Part shown: one piece after another, positions 63,696-64,000 of the stretch
How the letters are laid out: each line of letters begins with the position of its first letter
Numbering within the stretch: position 1 is the stretch's first letter
From: Arthrobacter celericrescens
GTDB taxonomy: Bacteria; Actinomycetota; Actinomycetes; Actinomycetales; Micrococcaceae
Direction: 5' to 3'
NCBI RefSeq assembly: GCF_003614925.1
Contig: NZ_QYLP01000094.1
Coordinates: 1-64,000 of the forward strand
Length of the DNA: 64,000 nucleotides
Program-made: the position numbers and the translations under genes
Notes under the pieces: generated by a model
The model's input: only the letters and a program-made list of their open reading frames with translations
Databases searched by the model: none
Told to the model about the DNA's origin: nothing

Positions 63696-64000
63696 ATGGG
63701 AAGTCCACTGCCGTACAAGACCCCGTCGTCTCTGCCCGTTTTCACGGTGGAGTCCGCATCCTTCAAGGACGGGCATGCTTTGCCGCCGGCCCAGACCAGC
63801 GCCCGCCTAGGCGTCGCGGGCGGCAAGGACGAATCACCCGGACTCGCCTGGAGCGGCGCACCCGAGGAAACCAAGAGCTATGCCGTCACTGTCTTCGATC
63901 CCGACGCGCGCTCGGGGTACTGGCACTGGGCCGTCGTCGGGATTCCCGCCGCGACCATGTCACTGGCGGCCGGCGCCGGCACCGCGAACAGCGGCCTGCT
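63696..64000 (+). CDS. YbhB/YbcL-family PEBP-like protein (truncated by window end)
   Basis: The first 101 codons of a phosphatidylethanolamine-binding/Raf-kinase-inhibitor-like protein; the gene continues past the window. Recognisable stretches are SPGLAWSGAPEETKSYAVTV, the FDPDARSGYWHWAVVGIP anion-site motif with DPDA and H, and the usual N-terminal FTVESASFKDG. Bacterial members are cytoplasmic and of unclear role. The ATG at 63696 is 11 nt after GGGAAAG. It is divergent from the O-methyltransferase, and the two promoters must share the short gap. Confidence 0.85.
   Translation, partial: MGSPLPYKTPSSLPVFTVESASFKDGHALPPAQTSARLGVAGGKDESPGLAWSGAPEETKSYAVTVFDPDARSGYWHWAVVGIPAATMSLAAGAGTANSGL

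Noticed and set aside
1..64000. CRISPR array or phage/defence island
   Set aside because: No regularly spaced short repeats, no cas genes, and no integrase, capsid, restriction or toxin-antitoxin genes were seen; the only mobile element is the IS110 remnant.

Overview
The window is about 64 kb of high-GC DNA from an actinobacterium of the Micrococcaceae, most like Arthrobacter, Pseudarthrobacter or Paenarthrobacter. Signs are the strong G/C third-position bias, frequent GTG starts, ATGA/GTGA gene overlaps, candidate leaderless starts (TANNNT 6-7 nt before ATG), two sugar ABC systems without their own ATPase, a 1632-residue NAD-glutamate dehydrogenase, and a prs-nadV-nrtR cluster. It reads as a chromosome rich in plant-sugar catabolism and amino-acid use. 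No phage, plasmid or CRISPR signal was seen. The genus is inferred, not proven.

Layout: 0-2.2 kb, LacI regulator plus PfkB kinase. 2.2-10.6 kb, metallopeptidase, CDF metal exporter, a molybdopterin oxidoreductase/flavin reductase/zinc-ribbon operon, a lipoprotein, a rifampin-phosphotransferase-like enzyme and a tandem universal stress protein. 10.6-13.4 kb, a small accessory insert: an unrecognised membrane protein and a decayed IS110 transposase, bounded by the two halves of a palindromic repeat. 13.4-19.9 kb, CopC-like protein, purine permease, hutG, and the NAD-salvage cluster prs-nadV-nrtR.

19.9-35.8 kb is the most coherent block. It encodes an SDR dehydrogenase, a D-apionate-lactonase-like protein, a DUF5060/DUF4038/DUF5605 glycosidase, an ABC importer, LacI and GntR regulators, an MFS transporter, and an operon of erythrulose kinase-like DhaKL, RpiB-like isomerase, TPI-like isomerase, TIM-barrel enzyme and D-apionate-oxidoisomerase-like protein. 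Together these could carry D-apiose, a branched pentose of plant cell walls, from glycoside to D-erythrose 4-phosphate. Copies of an 18-nt operator overlap the promoters of both transport units.

35.9-47.9 kb: tRNA-Cys, the large NAD-glutamate dehydrogenase, a small conserved protein, and a LacI/ABC/GH3 glycoside-uptake locus with a pair of reverse-complement operators. 47.9-50.9 kb: cupin, sugar-efflux MFS, MmyB-like regulator and a small protein. 51.0-57.7 kb: hutU-hutH, an IclR regulator, a small alpha/beta-barrel protein and an amino-acid permease. A GTCCGG-N4-CCNGAC palindrome before the IclR gene, hutU and the distant hutG suggests one histidine-utilisation regulon split over two loci. 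57.7-64 kb: a membrane protein, a 3-hydroxybutyrate dehydrogenase/MHS transporter/LysR unit, a spermidine-synthase-like protein, a GNAT, an O-methyltransferase and a truncated PEBP gene.
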